DNA of 64,000 nucleotides from Chloroflexota bacterium (GCA_016875735.1 VGOW01000002.1:82909-146908), one strand, 5' to 3'; positions 6,143-16,075 are shown, numbered from the stretch's first letter. Made by a program: numbers and translations. The notes: generated by a model not told the origin, from the sequence alone.

Positions 6143-8761
6143 ATGTCGCGCTGGCTTCCCTTCCCCCGCGATCTGGGCCTGCAACTCCTCGCCCTCTACC
6201 TTCTATTCGTCGGCCCGGTCATCATCGCCGCCTTCATCTTCGACGCGCTAGCGGGCGCGCGCCTCGAACACGACGTTCAATCCGCCGACCTCGCCCTCGC
6301 CCGCTCCATCGCCCTCGAAACGGACGCCTCACTGCAGAACGCGCTCAACACCGTCGCCCAACTCTCGCTCAGCCCCCAAGTGCAATCGCGCGACACGCAA
6401 CACCTCGCCCCGCTCTTTGCCGCCGTCGCTACCGCGCGCCAAGAAATCAACCTCGTCTATTTCCTCGACGCCGACGGCATCATGCGCTACCACTACCCCG
6501 AAGGCCCCGGCACCACCGTCGGCACCGACTTCTCGCACCGTCAATACTTCCAAGAGGCCCTCGTCTCTCGCGCGCCGCTCATGTCGGCCGGGCGCATCTC
6601 GCCCACCACCAACCAGCCTGTCGTCACTGCCGTCATGCCCGTGCGCCTCGACAACTCCTTCATCGGCGTCGTCGCCACCAACATTTCGCTCGAACAACTC
6701 TCTTCCACCCTCGCCCACATCTCATCCGATCCCGACACCGAATTGAGTGTGAGCATCCTCGACTCCACCGGCCAAATCGTCGCCGACTCCGACCCCGCGC
6801 GCATCCTCACCGACGCCCGCGCCGACTTCCCCGCCGAAACCGATTCCGCCCTGCGCGGGGAAACCGCCTCCCGCATCAGCCGCGACACCGCCGAGCGCGA
6901 ATGGCTGCGCAGCTACGTCCCCATTCCCGCCGCCGGTTGGGCCGTCGTCGTCCAACGCCCCACCGATCTCGCCTTCGCCTCCCCCCGCGCCTTCCGCAAC
7001 GGCCTGCTCATCGCCATCAGCATCTTTCTCATCGGCGGCCTCTTCTTTTGGATCATGCTCTCCCGACGAGTCATCGCCCCCCTCGAACGGCTGGCCGCCT
7101 TCAGCGCCGCCATCAGCCAACGCGCCGTCGCCCCCACCGACCGCACCCACCTCGCCCGGCACTCCGAACGCGCCGATCAAGTGGGGCATCTCATTCGCGC
7201 CCTCACCCAAATGGAACGCGACATCGAGCGCCGCTTCACCGAACTCTCCACCCTGCTTGACACCAGCACCGCCGTCGTCTCCACTCTCGACTCACAGCGC
7301 GTGCTCGAAATCATCCTCGAACAAGTTCAACGTCTGCTCGGCATCGAAAAATGCGCCATCATCGCCCTCGACGAACGCGCCAACGAATTGCGCCTCCGCG
7401 CCGCGCGCGGCCTCTCCGAAGACTACCTCCGCCGCATTCGCACTCGCGATGTCAACACCCGGCCTATCTTCCCCTCGGCGCGCGCCATCCGCGCCGGGCA
7501 CATTGTGCAAGTGAGCGATATCGAAACCGAAAGCGACTTCCCCCCGCCCATGCGCGAACGGGCCCGCGCCGAAGGCTACCGCGCCCTGCTTGCCGCACCC
7601 CTGCTCACCCCACACGCCCCGCCCGCCGCGCTCATCGTCTATTGGCCCCAGCCCCACACCTGCCCGCCCGAAGAAATCAACCTCATCGTCAACTTCGCCA
7701 ATCAGGCCGCGATGGCCATTGAAAACGCCAGCCTCTTCGCCCTCACCGATGAAAAACTGCGCGAGCAGACTCGCACCCTCGAAGCCCTCGTGCAATCCCT
7801 CAACGACGGCCTCATCCTCGAAAGCTCCGACGGGCGCATCCTCTACTGCAACCGCCGCATCTGCGAACTGGCCGACGTTTCCCTCGACGACATCCCAACT
7901 CACACCGCCCACTCACTCCGCCAAAAACTCATCGGGCGCGGCGCTCTCGCCTCGCCCAACGAACTCTCCATCCAACACACCGGGCGCGTGCTCGATCTCC
8001 GCCTCCAATCCTTCGATGTCACCGACGAACAAGGCCAACTCATCGGAGGCGGCCAACTGTGGCTCGACATCACCGGCGACAAAGAACTCGACCGGATGAA
8101 ATCGGCGCTCATCGCCACCGCCTCGCACGAACTTCGCACCCCGTTGGCCGCTATCAAAGGCAACGTCACCTCCCTCCTCGCCGACGATGTGCAGTGGGAC
8201 GCCGCCTCTCAGCGCGAATTCCTCATCGCCGCCTCCGCCGAAACCGACCGCCTCACCGCCCTCGTCAACGACCTGCTTGACCTCTCCAAAATTCAAGCCG
8301 GAACATTCGTCGTCCACCGCGAGCCCTGCGCCCTCGCGCCGCTGGTGACTCAAGCCGCCCACCGTGTCCGCCCCCCACTCGATTCCCGCCTCCACCTCGA
8401 CCTCCCGCCTACCCTGCCCCTCTTTCCCGCCGATCCGCCGCGCATCGAAGCTGTGCTTCGCAATCTGATCGAAAATGCCGCCAAATACTCGCCGCCCGAT
8501 TCGTCCATCCGCATCGACGCCCGGCAAACCAATGGGCACATTCTCATCCGTGTTGCCGACGACGGTCCCGGCATCCCGCCCGATCACCGCGAGCGAATCT
8601 TCGACCGCTTCTACCGCGTGGACAGCGGCCTCGCCCGGCAAGCCAGCGGCGCCGGATTGGGGCTCGCCATCTGCAAAGGCTTTGTCGAGGCGCACGGCGG
8701 AAGAATTTGGGTACAGCCCGCCGAGCTTGGCGCAGTATTTGCTTTTACCTTGCCTCTATGA
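6143..8761 (+). CDS. Membrane sensor histidine kinase (dCACHE-HAMP-GAF-PAS-HisKA-HATPase)
   Basis: 872 aa. TM1 spans about residues 12-34, an extracytoplasmic double-CACHE-like ligand domain about 35-280, and TM2 about 285-310. These are followed by HAMP, a GAF domain (~375-525), a PAS domain (~540-650), a HisKA dimerisation helix with the phospho-acceptor His in ASHELRTPLAAIKGN, and a HATPase_c domain with N (NLIENAAKYS), G1 (DDGPGIP) and G2 (GAGLGLAI) boxes. The stop overlaps the ATG of the response regulator (ATGA), so the pair is translationally coupled. A Liv-type importer follows, which suggests that a small extracellular ligand such as an amino acid could be sensed; that is inference. 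Confidence 0.93.
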   Translation: MSRWLPFPRDLGLQLLALYLLFVGPVIIAAFIFDALAGARLEHDVQSADLALARSIALETDASLQNALNTVAQLSLSPQVQSRDTQHLAPLFAAVATARQEINLVYFLDADGIMRYHYPEGPGTTVGTDFSHRQYFQEALVSRAPLMSAGRISPTTNQPVVTAVMPVRLDNSFIGVVATNISLEQLSSTLAHISSDPDTELSVSILDSTGQIVADSDPARILTDARADFPAETDSALRGETASRISRDTAEREWLRSYVPIPAAGWAVVVQRPTDLAFASPRAFRNGLLIAISIFLIGGLFFWIMLSRRVIAPLERLAAFSAAISQRAVAPTDRTHLARHSERADQVGHLIRALTQMERDIERRFTELSTLLDTSTAVVSTLDSQRVLEIILEQVQRLLGIEKCAIIALDERANELRLRAARGLSEDYLRRIRTRDVNTRPIFPSARAIRAGHIVQVSDIETESDFPPPMRERARAEGYRALLAAPLLTPHAPPAALIVYWPQPHTCPPEEINLIVNFANQAAMAIENASLFALTDEKLREQTRTLEALVQSLNDGLILESSDGRILYCNRRICELADVSLDDIPTHTAHSLRQKLIGRGALASPNELSIQHTGRVLDLRLQSFDVTDEQGQLIGGGQLWLDITGDKELDRMKSALIATASHELRTPLAAIKGNVTSLLADDVQWDAASQREFLIAASAETDRLTALVNDLLDLSKIQAGTFVVHREPCALAPLVTQAAHRVRPPLDSRLHLDLPPTLPLFPADPPRIEAVLRNLIENAAKYSPPDSSIRIDARQTNGHILIRVADDGPGIPPDHRERIFDRFYRVDSGLARQASGAGLGLAICKGFVEAHGGRIWVQPAELGAVFAFTLPL

Positions 8762-9447
8762 CTTCCCGCCTCTCGGCCCTCGTCGTTGACGACGAACAAT
8801 CCCTGCGCGACTTCATCCGCAAGAACCTCGAAGCGCGCGGTTTCGCCGTGAGTGTCGCCGCCACCGGCCTCGAAGCCCTGGCCATCTTCAACACCCAGCC
8901 GCTCGATCTCATCATCCTCGATGTGATGATGCCCTCGATGGATGGGCTGGAAACCACGCGCCGCATCCGGCAATCGTCGCTCGTGCCCATTGTCATCCTC
9001 ACCGCGCTCGGCGAGGAGAGAGACAAAGTGGCCGCGCTCGATCTCGGCGCCGACGATTACCTCACCAAACCTTTCGGCGTCGAAGAACTGCTGGCGCGCG
9101 TGCGCGCCGTCCTGCGCCGCGCCAAACCTCAGCCCGCGCCGAGCCCGGCCAACATCCTCCGCGCGGGAGAGATCACCCTCGACCCGGCGGCGCACACCGT
9201 CACCCGCCGCGATGAACCGCTCCGCCTCACCCGCACCGAATTCGATCTCCTGTGCCACCTCATGCGCAACAGCGGCAAAGTGATCACCCACCGCGAACTG
9301 CTTCAGCGCGTATGGGGCGCGGAATACGGCGACGAGGCCGAATACCTGCGCGTGTACATCCGCCGCCTCCGCCAAAAGATCGAAGCCGACCCCCTCAACC
9401 CGCGCCACCTGCTCACCGAACACGGCGTGGGCTACCGCTTCCAATAA
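8758..9447 (+). CDS. OmpR/PhoB-family response regulator
   Basis: 229 aa. The receiver domain has acidic residues D11-D12 (VVDDEQ), a phospho-acceptor Asp in LIILDVMMPSMDG, a Thr in VILTALGEE and a conserved Lys in YLTKPF. The C-terminal winged-helix DNA-binding domain has the typical LTRTEFDLLCHLMRNSGKVI and VYIRRLRQKIE segments and ends in GVGYRFQ. The start at 8758 overlaps the stop of the cognate kinase by four bases. The longer open frame upstream of this ATG lies inside the kinase gene and was not used. Confidence 0.94.
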   Translation: MTSRLSALVVDDEQSLRDFIRKNLEARGFAVSVAATGLEALAIFNTQPLDLIILDVMMPSMDGLETTRRIRQSSLVPIVILTALGEERDKVAALDLGADDYLTKPFGVEELLARVRAVLRRAKPQPAPSPANILRAGEITLDPAAHTVTRRDEPLRLTRTEFDLLCHLMRNSGKVITHRELLQRVWGAEYGDEAEYLRVYIRRLRQKIEADPLNPRHLLTEHGVGYRFQ

Positions 9448-9493
9448 CGCCCCGCTCCCCCAACCCGATCACTGCGCCAAAGGGGGCCGCGGC

Positions 9494-9522
9494 TTGATAA
9501 CTGTTCACGATTTGTTTATTTT
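9494..9522 (+). promoter_or_regulatory. Possible promoter of the Liv-type operon
   Basis: TTGATA (9494-9499) and TATTTT (9517-9522) are spaced 17 bp apart, in a 177 bp gap before the substrate-binding protein gene. The match is five of six and four of six, so this is a candidate only. Confidence 0.35.
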
Positions 9523-9624
9523 TTCCATCGCCCCCTTAATGCATTGTTTTCGCCCCCTGCGCTAAAGTAACAGCGCTGGCAAACCGCACACCCAATTTCA
9601 CATTTATTCTGGAGGAAGAAAACA

Positions 9625-10989
9625 ATGACCCGAAAATTATTGACTCTGATCAGCCTCTTGGCGATCACCGCCCTCACACTTGCCGCCTGCGGCACAAGCG
9701 CCACCCCAGCCGCCACCGAGGCCCCGCCGCCAACCACGGCGCCTCAACCCACCGCCGAGGAACCCGCCGCCCAGCCCACCGAAGCGCCCACCGCTGTGCC
9801 GCCGCCCGCGCCCGTGACGCTCACCATCGGCTTCACGTCCTCGCTCACCGGCTCGCAGGAAGTCTCATCCAAACGACAGGTGAATGGCCTCAACCTGTGG
9901 ATGCAGCAGATCAACGACGCGGGCGGCCTTGTGCTGGCCGACGGCACCGTGGTCACCTTCGCCGCGCAAACCTACGACGATGAGTCCACCAAAGAGCGCG
10001 TGCAGGAACTGTATACGCGTCTCATCACCGAAGACAATGCCGACTTTCTCATCAGCCCGTATTCGTCAGGCCTGACGGCGGCGGCGGCCATCATCGCCGA
10101 GCAGAACGGCAAGATCATGATCACCGCCGGCGCGGCGGAAGATGATGCCTACAAACAGGGCTACGCCAACATCTTCCAACTTTATACGCCCGGCAGTTTG
10201 TATCTGATCAGCACAGTGGACATGCTGAAGAAACTGGACCCGGAAGCGAAGGTCGCCATCGTGCACGAGAGCGATAAATTCTCCACCAGCGTGGTGAGTG
10301 GCCTCAAGCCCTATCTCGAGTCGCAGGGCTTCGAGATCGTGCTCGAAGAAGGATATGCCTCCGACACAGCAGACTTTGGGCCGGTCATCAACAAACTGGT
10401 CGAGTCCGGCGCAACGGTTCTGTTGGGTGGCGGCCACTATCCCGATGGCAGCACTTTCGCCCGGCAAATCTACGAGCGCAAAGTCGGTCTCAAGTTTGTC
10501 TCGTTGCTCGTTGCCCCCGCCGATTCGAAATTCCCCGAACTGGGCGACGCCGCGCTCGGCGTAGCCACCTCCAGCCAGTGGGAGCTCAAAGCCACGCACA
10601 CCGAAGAAGAAGCCGCCGGACTCGGAATTGAGTGGTTTGGCCCCGGCGGCGCCGATTTTGCCGCCGCTTACGAAGCGGCCTATGGCGATAAACCCACCTA
10701 TCACGCCGCAGGCGGCTATGTTGCCGGCATGGTCCTGCAGAAGGCTATGCTCGATGCCGGCTCGACCGATCCGGAGAAAGTGAAGGCGGCATTGGACGCC
10801 ATGAACATCTTCACCTTCTACGGCGGCATCCAATTCGACACCACCCCCGAAGCGCACGGCTTGCAGATCAGCCATCAAATGGTGGTGGCTCAGTGGCAGA
10901 AAGATGCCGAGGGCAAACTTGTCCGCCAAGTCATTTGGCCCGCCGATGTCGCCACTGCCGATCCGCTGTATCCGGTGCCGGCCCCGTAA
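9625..10989 (+). CDS. ABC importer substrate-binding lipoprotein (branched-chain amino acid/amide type)
   Basis: 454 aa with a lipoprotein signal peptide: basic N-terminus, hydrophobic core and lipobox LAAC with the lipidated Cys at residue 22. A Thr/Pro/Ala-rich tether (about residues 26-67) separates the anchor from the globular part. The rest is a type I periplasmic-binding fold of the LivJ/Peripla_BP_6 class (LTIGFTSSLTGSQE start, GGLVLADG, MITAGAAEDD, DFGPVINKL). It heads a five-gene importer. A GGAGGAAG Shine-Dalgarno precedes the ATG. The ligand cannot be read from sequence; branched-chain amino acids, amides or urea are family possibilities. Confidence 0.9.
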   Translation: MTRKLLTLISLLAITALTLAACGTSATPAATEAPPPTTAPQPTAEEPAAQPTEAPTAVPPPAPVTLTIGFTSSLTGSQEVSSKRQVNGLNLWMQQINDAGGLVLADGTVVTFAAQTYDDESTKERVQELYTRLITEDNADFLISPYSSGLTAAAAIIAEQNGKIMITAGAAEDDAYKQGYANIFQLYTPGSLYLISTVDMLKKLDPEAKVAIVHESDKFSTSVVSGLKPYLESQGFEIVLEEGYASDTADFGPVINKLVESGATVLLGGGHYPDGSTFARQIYERKVGLKFVSLLVAPADSKFPELGDAALGVATSSQWELKATHTEEEAAGLGIEWFGPGGADFAAAYEAAYGDKPTYHAAGGYVAGMVLQKAMLDAGSTDPEKVKAALDAMNIFTFYGGIQFDTTPEAHGLQISHQMVVAQWQKDAEGKLVRQVIWPADVATADPLYPVPAP

Positions 10990-11027
10990 CGAGTCGTTCA
11001 CGGCGCACGATTAACCGAGAGGTTGCA

Positions 11028-11056
11028 GTTGGGGCAGGGCTCGCCCCTGCCCCAAC
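11028..11056. repeat. GGGGCAGGG palindrome between binding protein and permease genes
   Basis: A 12 bp perfect stem (GTTGGGGCAGGG paired with CCCTGCCCCAAC) closes a 5 nt loop. It has no T run. Placed after the binding-protein gene, it could stabilise that mRNA and give the usual excess of binding protein over permease; this role is inference. Confidence 0.6.
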
Positions 11057-11096
11057 GAACTGAGGCGGACGTCAATTCTCTATAGCGGGAGCGTGC

Positions 11097-11963
11097 ATGC
11101 AACAACTCAGCCTTCTCTTGACTTCACTTCCCGACGGCATCCTGTTGGGCTTTGTGTATGGATTGGCCGCGATGGGCCTCACCCTCATTTGGGGCGTCAT
11201 GAACGTCATCAACCTCTCCCATGGCCCGATCATCGCGCTGGGAATGTTCGGAACGTTTTTCTTGTTCATTCGATTGGGGCTCAATCCGTATTTTGGTCTG
11301 TTCGTGATCGCCTTGCTAGGGTTGTTGTTGGGCATCCTGATCTATGCCGCCGCCGTGCACCGCGTGATCAACGCCCCGCATTTATCGTCGCTTTTGGCGA
11401 CCTTCTCCGTGAACATGATCATCATCGGTTTGGGCACGGCCATCTTCACCACCTCGCCGTACAACGTGGATTTCAACATGGGCAGTTTCCAGATCGGCTC
11501 TGTGACACTGCTCGGCACCCGCCTCATCGCGGCGCTGGTTGCCATCCTCTACACCGGCGCATTGTATCTGTTTCTCTATAAGACACGGCCGGGAAAATAC
11601 ATCCGCGCTGTCGCCAACAATCGCGCGGCGGCAGAACTGATGGGCATTCCCTCCACGCGCATCTTAGCCCTGAGCTTCGGGCTGGGCACCATGCTCGCCG
11701 CTGTTTCCGGCGCGCTCATTGCCACCTTTTTTCCTTTCAACATTCTTTCCGGCGGGAGTTACGAATTGAAGAGTTTCGTGATCGGCGTATTGGGAGGTCT
11801 GGGGAATCCGATCGGCGCATTGCTCGGCGGCCTCATCTTGGGCATCTTGGAGGGAATCATCCCTGCATTCATGGAGACCTCGTGGGTGCCGGCCATTGAA
11901 TTCGCTTTGTTCGTCGCCATCCTGCTCGTGCGCCCCACCGGCCTCTTTGGAGCAAAGCGATGA
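11097..11963 (+). CDS. livH: ABC importer permease, LivH type
   Basis: 288 aa integral membrane protein of the BPD_transp_2 family with about eight hydrophobic segments. The N-terminal GLAAMGLTLIWGVMNVINLSHG segment is a strong LivH signature, and the RAVANNRAAAELMGIPSTRI cytoplasmic loop is the conserved ATPase-coupling motif. The stop overlaps the livM-type ATG (ATGA). With the LivM homologue it would form the transmembrane channel of the importer. Confidence 0.92.
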   Translation: MQQLSLLLTSLPDGILLGFVYGLAAMGLTLIWGVMNVINLSHGPIIALGMFGTFFLFIRLGLNPYFGLFVIALLGLLLGILIYAAAVHRVINAPHLSSLLATFSVNMIIIGLGTAIFTTSPYNVDFNMGSFQIGSVTLLGTRLIAALVAILYTGALYLFLYKTRPGKYIRAVANNRAAAELMGIPSTRILALSFGLGTMLAAVSGALIATFFPFNILSGGSYELKSFVIGVLGGLGNPIGALLGGLILGILEGIIPAFMETSWVPAIEFALFVAILLVRPTGLFGAKR

Positions 11964-12931
11964 GCAACTGGCGAAGGCACACGAGTCTCATCCTTCCGGT
12001 GGTCGTCGTGGCGGCCCTTGTCCTCTGGCCGGCCGTCACCGGAAAAGCCGCCAACCGCGAAAGCGCCTTCACGATTCTGAAGGCGGTGGCGCTGGCCTCC
12101 AGCCTGAACATCCTGCTCGGGTACACAGGCTACGTGAGTTTCGGGCACATCGTCTTCTATGGCTTTGGCGGGTATGTTGGGTTCTATTTGCTTAGCGCCC
12201 AATCGTGGTCGCTGTGGCCGGCTATGGCGGCGGGCGGCCTCGCCGCCGGCCTGTTAGCCTTTCTGCTCGGCAAAGCCATTCTGCGGTTGCGCGGCGCATA
12301 CTTCGCGTTGGCTACCATTGGCATCAACGAAGCGCTGAAGGCTTTCATCAACAACTTCGAGCTCTTCGGCGGCCCCACTGGCATGACTCTGAATTTCAGA
12401 GTCTATCAGGCCTACGGCGGCGCGGCCAAAGCATTGGAAATGTCTTTCATCCTCGTAGCGGCGCTTACCCTTGTCGCCATCGTCGTCAGTCATGTGGTGC
12501 GAACATCGAAATTCGGATTGGGGCTGCAGGCCATCCGCGAAAACGAAGACGCGGCGGAAATTATGGGCGTCGCCGCGCCCAACGCAAAAACATGGGCGTA
12601 TGTGCTCTCGGCCATCGTTCCGGGCATGGTTGGCGCATTGTTCTTTTTCAAGAACGGCAACATCGAGCCGCACGATGCCTTTCCACTGCACGCCTCCATT
12701 GAGCTGTTGGTCATGGTCATGCTCGGCGGGCAGGGCACGGTGCTCGGCCCCATCTTGGGAGCGTTTGCATATCAGGGAATGCGAGGATATTTGGTGACCA
12801 GCGACTTCTTCAAAGATATACAGTTATCGGTCTCCGGCGTTTTGTTACTGCTCATCGTGCTCTTCATCCCGGCTGGCGCGATTGGTTTGTTACGGCGGCG
12901 CATCACGCCGCTGCGAGGGGTGTTGGCATGA
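11960..12931 (+). CDS. livM: ABC importer permease, LivM type
   Basis: 323 aa membrane protein of the same permease superfamily. Signatures are SLNILLGYTGYVSFGHIVFYGFG near residues 49-71 and the coupling loop GLGLQAIRENEDAAEIMGV. It overlaps both neighbours by four bases (ATGA at 11960 and at 12928), indicating tight translational coupling within the operon. Confidence 0.92.
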   Translation: MSNWRRHTSLILPVVVVAALVLWPAVTGKAANRESAFTILKAVALASSLNILLGYTGYVSFGHIVFYGFGGYVGFYLLSAQSWSLWPAMAAGGLAAGLLAFLLGKAILRLRGAYFALATIGINEALKAFINNFELFGGPTGMTLNFRVYQAYGGAAKALEMSFILVAALTLVAIVVSHVVRTSKFGLGLQAIRENEDAAEIMGVAAPNAKTWAYVLSAIVPGMVGALFFFKNGNIEPHDAFPLHASIELLVMVMLGGQGTVLGPILGAFAYQGMRGYLVTSDFFKDIQLSVSGVLLLLIVLFIPAGAIGLLRRRITPLRGVLA

Positions 12932-13680
12932 CAGCCTTGCTTTCCATTCAAGGAGTAAGTAGGCGTTTCGGCGGTTTGCAGGCATTGACCGACGTGACAT
13001 TCGATCTGCCGCCCAACCAAATTCTGGGGCTCATCGGCCCCAACGGCGCGGGCAAAACCACGCTGTTCAACGCCATCAACGGAGTCTTTCCCCCCAACGA
13101 AGGCCGGGTGATGTTTCGAGGCAAAGACATCACCGGGCTTCCGCCGTATGAAGTAGCGCGACTGGGAATGGCGCGAACCCATCAGATCGTGCAGCCCCTC
13201 AATGAACTGACCGTGCGCGACAACGTGATGGTCGGAGCCTGCTTCGGGCGGCACAACCACGGATTGGCCGAAGCGCGGCGGGTGGCCGACGAGGTGATGG
13301 CGCGAGTGGGCCTCGCGCCCCGCGCCGACTTGCTAGCCGGCAGCCTGAACGTAGCGCAGAAAAAACGCCTCGAACTGGCCCGCGCGCTGGCCGCGCAACC
13401 GCATCTGCTTTTGCTCGATGAAGTGTTGGCGGGACTCAACCCCACCGAAATCGCCGAGATGGTGCAGACGGTGCGCAAGATTCGCGATCAGGGAATCACG
13501 ATTCTGATGATCGAACACGTGATGCACGCTGTCATGAATCTATCCGATTTCATCATCGTGTTGGACTTTGGGCAAGTGATTGCGCGCGGCACGCCCAAAG
13601 AAGTGGCCGAGAGCCCGAAAGTGATCGAGGCGTACTTCGGCGACCCGAAACTGGCGGAGCAGCTAAAACTTTCAGATTGA
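12928..13680 (+). CDS. livG: ABC importer ATPase, LivG type
   Basis: 250 aa ATP-binding subunit. Walker A is GPNGAGKTT at residues 37-45, Walker B is HLLLLDE, and the switch His is in IEHVMHAV. The ABC signature is degenerate (LNVAQKKRLELA rather than LSGGQ). The C-terminal APKEVAESPKVIEAYFG-like segment (GTPKEVAESPKVIEAYFG) is typical of LivG. The last codons and stop lie in the fold-back repeat at 13671-13746. Confidence 0.92.
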   Translation: MTALLSIQGVSRRFGGLQALTDVTFDLPPNQILGLIGPNGAGKTTLFNAINGVFPPNEGRVMFRGKDITGLPPYEVARLGMARTHQIVQPLNELTVRDNVMVGACFGRHNHGLAEARRVADEVMARVGLAPRADLLAGSLNVAQKKRLELARALAAQPHLLLLDEVLAGLNPTEIAEMVQTVRKIRDQGITILMIEHVMHAVMNLSDFIIVLDFGQVIARGTPKEVAESPKVIEAYFGDPKLAEQLKLSD

Positions 13681-13746
13681 CGATTTTAGATTGCGGATTT
13701 GGAAAGCCCCACAATCTGCAATCTGCAATCCAACATCAGCAATCAC
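13671..13746. repeat. Heptamer fold-back repeat (AATCTGC type)
   Basis: The left arm has heptads of the CAGATTG/TAGATTG/CGGATTT type; the right arm has AATCTGC, AATCTGC, AATCCAA, CATCAGC. The tract runs from the end of livG into the leader of livF, and the livG stop codon is part of it. Confidence 0.7.
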
Positions 13747-13749
13747 ACC

Positions 13750-14460
13750 ATGGCTCTTCTCGAAATCAACGACCTCAGCTCAGGCTACGGCGAACTGCAA
13801 ATTCTGTGGGGCGCGGGGCTTCGGCTCGAAAGCGGCAAGCTGACCGCGCTCGTCGGGTCGAACGGCGCGGGCAAAACGACCCTGCTGCGCACGCTCATGG
13901 GACTCGTGCGCCCGTGGGGCGGCGCGATCTCCTTCGATGGGCAAACGATCACTTCGCTCTCGGCCCACGCCAAAGCCGATTTGGGTCTGGCTCTGGTTCC
14001 CGAAGGACGGCAATTGTTCACCGACATGACGGTGTACGAGAATTTAGAATTGGGCGCCGCCGCGCAACGGGGGCGGCCGCACTTCAAGCGCAACATCGAG
14101 CGCGTCTTCGAGATTCTCCCCCGGTTGAAGGAGCGTGTGAATCAGAAAGCAGGCACCATGAGCGGCGGCGAACAACAAATGCTGGCGGTGGCCCGCGGGA
14201 TCATGGCCGAGCCGCGCATCCTCATGTTCGACGAACTGTCGCTGGGGCTCTCGCCCATCCTCACTCTCAGCCTGTTCGAGACTCTGCGCAAACTGAAGAG
14301 TGAAGGCCTGACGATGCTGCTGGTGGAGCAAAACGTGCACATGGCGCTGGCTGTGAGCGATTACGCCTTTGTGTTGAGCGAAGGGCGCGTGACCATCGAG
14401 GGCGAGGCCAGAGCGCTTGCCCAAAACCCCGAAGTGCGGAAAGCCTATTTGGGCATCTGA
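13750..14460 (+). CDS. livF: ABC importer ATPase, LivF type
   Basis: 236 aa. Walker A is GSNGAGKTT, the signature is MSGGEQQMLAVARG, Walker B is RILMFDE, and the C-terminus ends in the LivF-like NPEVRKAYLGI. The ATG at 13750 was chosen because the in-frame ATG at 13699 would translate the upstream repeat tract. It is the last gene of the importer operon. Confidence 0.92.
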   Translation: MALLEINDLSSGYGELQILWGAGLRLESGKLTALVGSNGAGKTTLLRTLMGLVRPWGGAISFDGQTITSLSAHAKADLGLALVPEGRQLFTDMTVYENLELGAAAQRGRPHFKRNIERVFEILPRLKERVNQKAGTMSGGEQQMLAVARGIMAEPRILMFDELSLGLSPILTLSLFETLRKLKSEGLTMLLVEQNVHMALAVSDYAFVLSEGRVTIEGEARALAQNPEVRKAYLGI

Positions 14461-14489
14461 GAACTGCGCAGCACAGCGACGGAATACGC

Positions 14490-14495
14490 TATAAT
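14490..14495 (+). promoter_or_regulatory. -10 element of a probable leaderless transcript
   Basis: A perfect TATAAT at 14490-14495 is 8 bases before the GTG start at 14504, placing the expected transcript start within one or two bases of the start codon. No convincing -35 is seen. Confidence 0.45.
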
Positions 14496-14503
14496 CCGCC
14501 GCC

Positions 14504-16075
14504 GTGACCCAGCGCCCTCTCAAAATCGTCGGCGGCGTTCTGCTCGGACTGACGATCCTCCTCTATCTCGGCTACTTCCTCATCTATCTTCGATACACTG
14601 CCGCGCTGTTGCAGTTCCCGTTTGATTACGATCAGGGCGAGGGCTTCGAGTTGAACGACTCGGTGCTGTTCGCGCGCGGCGAGTGGCCGTACCGTAGCAA
14701 CGAGGTCTATCCGTTCTACGCCTCGAACTATCCGCCTCTCTATCATCTCTTCCTGGCGCCGTTCGTGTGGGTCTTCGGCCCGGCCTATTGGTATGGACGG
14801 CTGTTTTCGTTCCTCAGCACACTCGTGGCCGCCGGGGCGATTGCCTTCGCCGTTCATCGCGCGGCGCGCGACAAGCCGATCAGCCTCGTGAGCGGCTTGG
14901 CTTTCCTCGCCTCGAATTACGTTTATCATATCGGCCCGTTGTTCCGCCAACATATTTCGATGGTGATGTTCGAGACTCTGGCTGTGGTGATTCTCGCGCC
15001 GCTCGCCCGCGCCGATACGCCCGCCGAACGAAAACGATTGGCGCTCGCACTGCTGTGTTTGCTGGCCGCCGGGTACACGAAGCAGTTGGCCTATGCAACG
15101 GTGGCGGTCTCCCTTTTGTTCATCATCGGTCGCGGGGTTAAACGCGGCCTCATCGTCGCCGTCGGCTTCGCGGCAGTGGCGGCGTCCATTTTCGGATCCA
15201 TCAATCTCGCTACCGGCGGCCAATGGTGGATCAATATCATCCTCGCCAATATCAATGAGTTCATTCCCGGCCAGATGGAAGGGTTGTATCGCCAATGGTT
15301 TGAGCTGCACGCAGCCTTGATCGTGTTGTCAATTCTGTTCGTGGTGTTTGCCTTCGCCACGGCGCGGCGCGCGGGCGACGGGAGCAATGTGTTGTATGCG
15401 TTGTGGTTCGTGGCGGCGGCGGCCAACGGGGCGCTGGCCGGGAAGTGGGGCGCGGGCGAATCGTATTTCATGACTTCGATTGCGGCGATGTGCATTTGCG
15501 CCGGGATGATGTTGGCCGAGTGGCGGCGTGACGCGGTGAGGAGGGGGCCGCTGTATCAGTGGGGAGCGGCAATCCTCATTCCCTACCTTTTAATCTCGCA
15601 GGCTGGCCGTCTTGTGCATATGCCCACGCAGGGCCGACTCTTCGAGCCGCTGGCGCGATGGCTGAACTTGCCCACCGACTCGCCGTATTACGACTCTCAG
15701 GGGTATACTCAGTTGGGGAGGCCGCCCAACGCGATTGATATTGAGCAGGGTTATAAAATTCTTTCATACACCCGCGCCGCCGATGGGCCGGTGATGACGG
15801 AGGAAGCATCGTTCTCACTGCTGGCAGGCAAAGAGCAAGTGGGCAACCCCACGCAGCTGCTCAACTTGGCGAAGAACAGTATGCTGGATTCGAGCGCGAT
15901 GGTGAAGATGATTGATGAGCGTGCCTTCGACCTCATCGTGCTCAAAGCCGAGTTCTATCCGCGCCCGGTGCTGATCGCCATCGGCCAAAACTACGAGTCG
16001 GTCGAAACCATCATCATGAACGGATTCAATTACCGGGTGCTCAAACCGAAAGCGGAGGGGAACGATGCTCCATGA
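14504..16075 (+). CDS. GT-C-like membrane glycosyltransferase candidate
   Basis: 523 aa, GTG start. About ten hydrophobic segments are spread over residues 1-400. The first extracytoplasmic loop carries acidic residues in DYDQGEGFEL, followed by a YPFYASNYPPLYHLF segment. Both resemble the catalytic loop region of GT39/PMT/ArnT-type glycosyltransferases, which use polyprenyl-phosphate sugars on the outer face of the membrane. The soluble C-terminal part (about 400-523) is not recognised. It overlaps the zinc-ribbon gene by 11 bp. The donor and acceptor are unknown. Confidence 0.6.
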   Translation: MTQRPLKIVGGVLLGLTILLYLGYFLIYLRYTAALLQFPFDYDQGEGFELNDSVLFARGEWPYRSNEVYPFYASNYPPLYHLFLAPFVWVFGPAYWYGRLFSFLSTLVAAGAIAFAVHRAARDKPISLVSGLAFLASNYVYHIGPLFRQHISMVMFETLAVVILAPLARADTPAERKRLALALLCLLAAGYTKQLAYATVAVSLLFIIGRGVKRGLIVAVGFAAVAASIFGSINLATGGQWWINIILANINEFIPGQMEGLYRQWFELHAALIVLSILFVVFAFATARRAGDGSNVLYALWFVAAAANGALAGKWGAGESYFMTSIAAMCICAGMMLAEWRRDAVRRGPLYQWGAAILIPYLLISQAGRLVHMPTQGRLFEPLARWLNLPTDSPYYDSQGYTQLGRPPNAIDIEQGYKILSYTRAADGPVMTEEASFSLLAGKEQVGNPTQLLNLAKNSMLDSSAMVKMIDERAFDLIVLKAEFYPRPVLIAIGQNYESVETIIMNGFNYRVLKPKAEGNDAP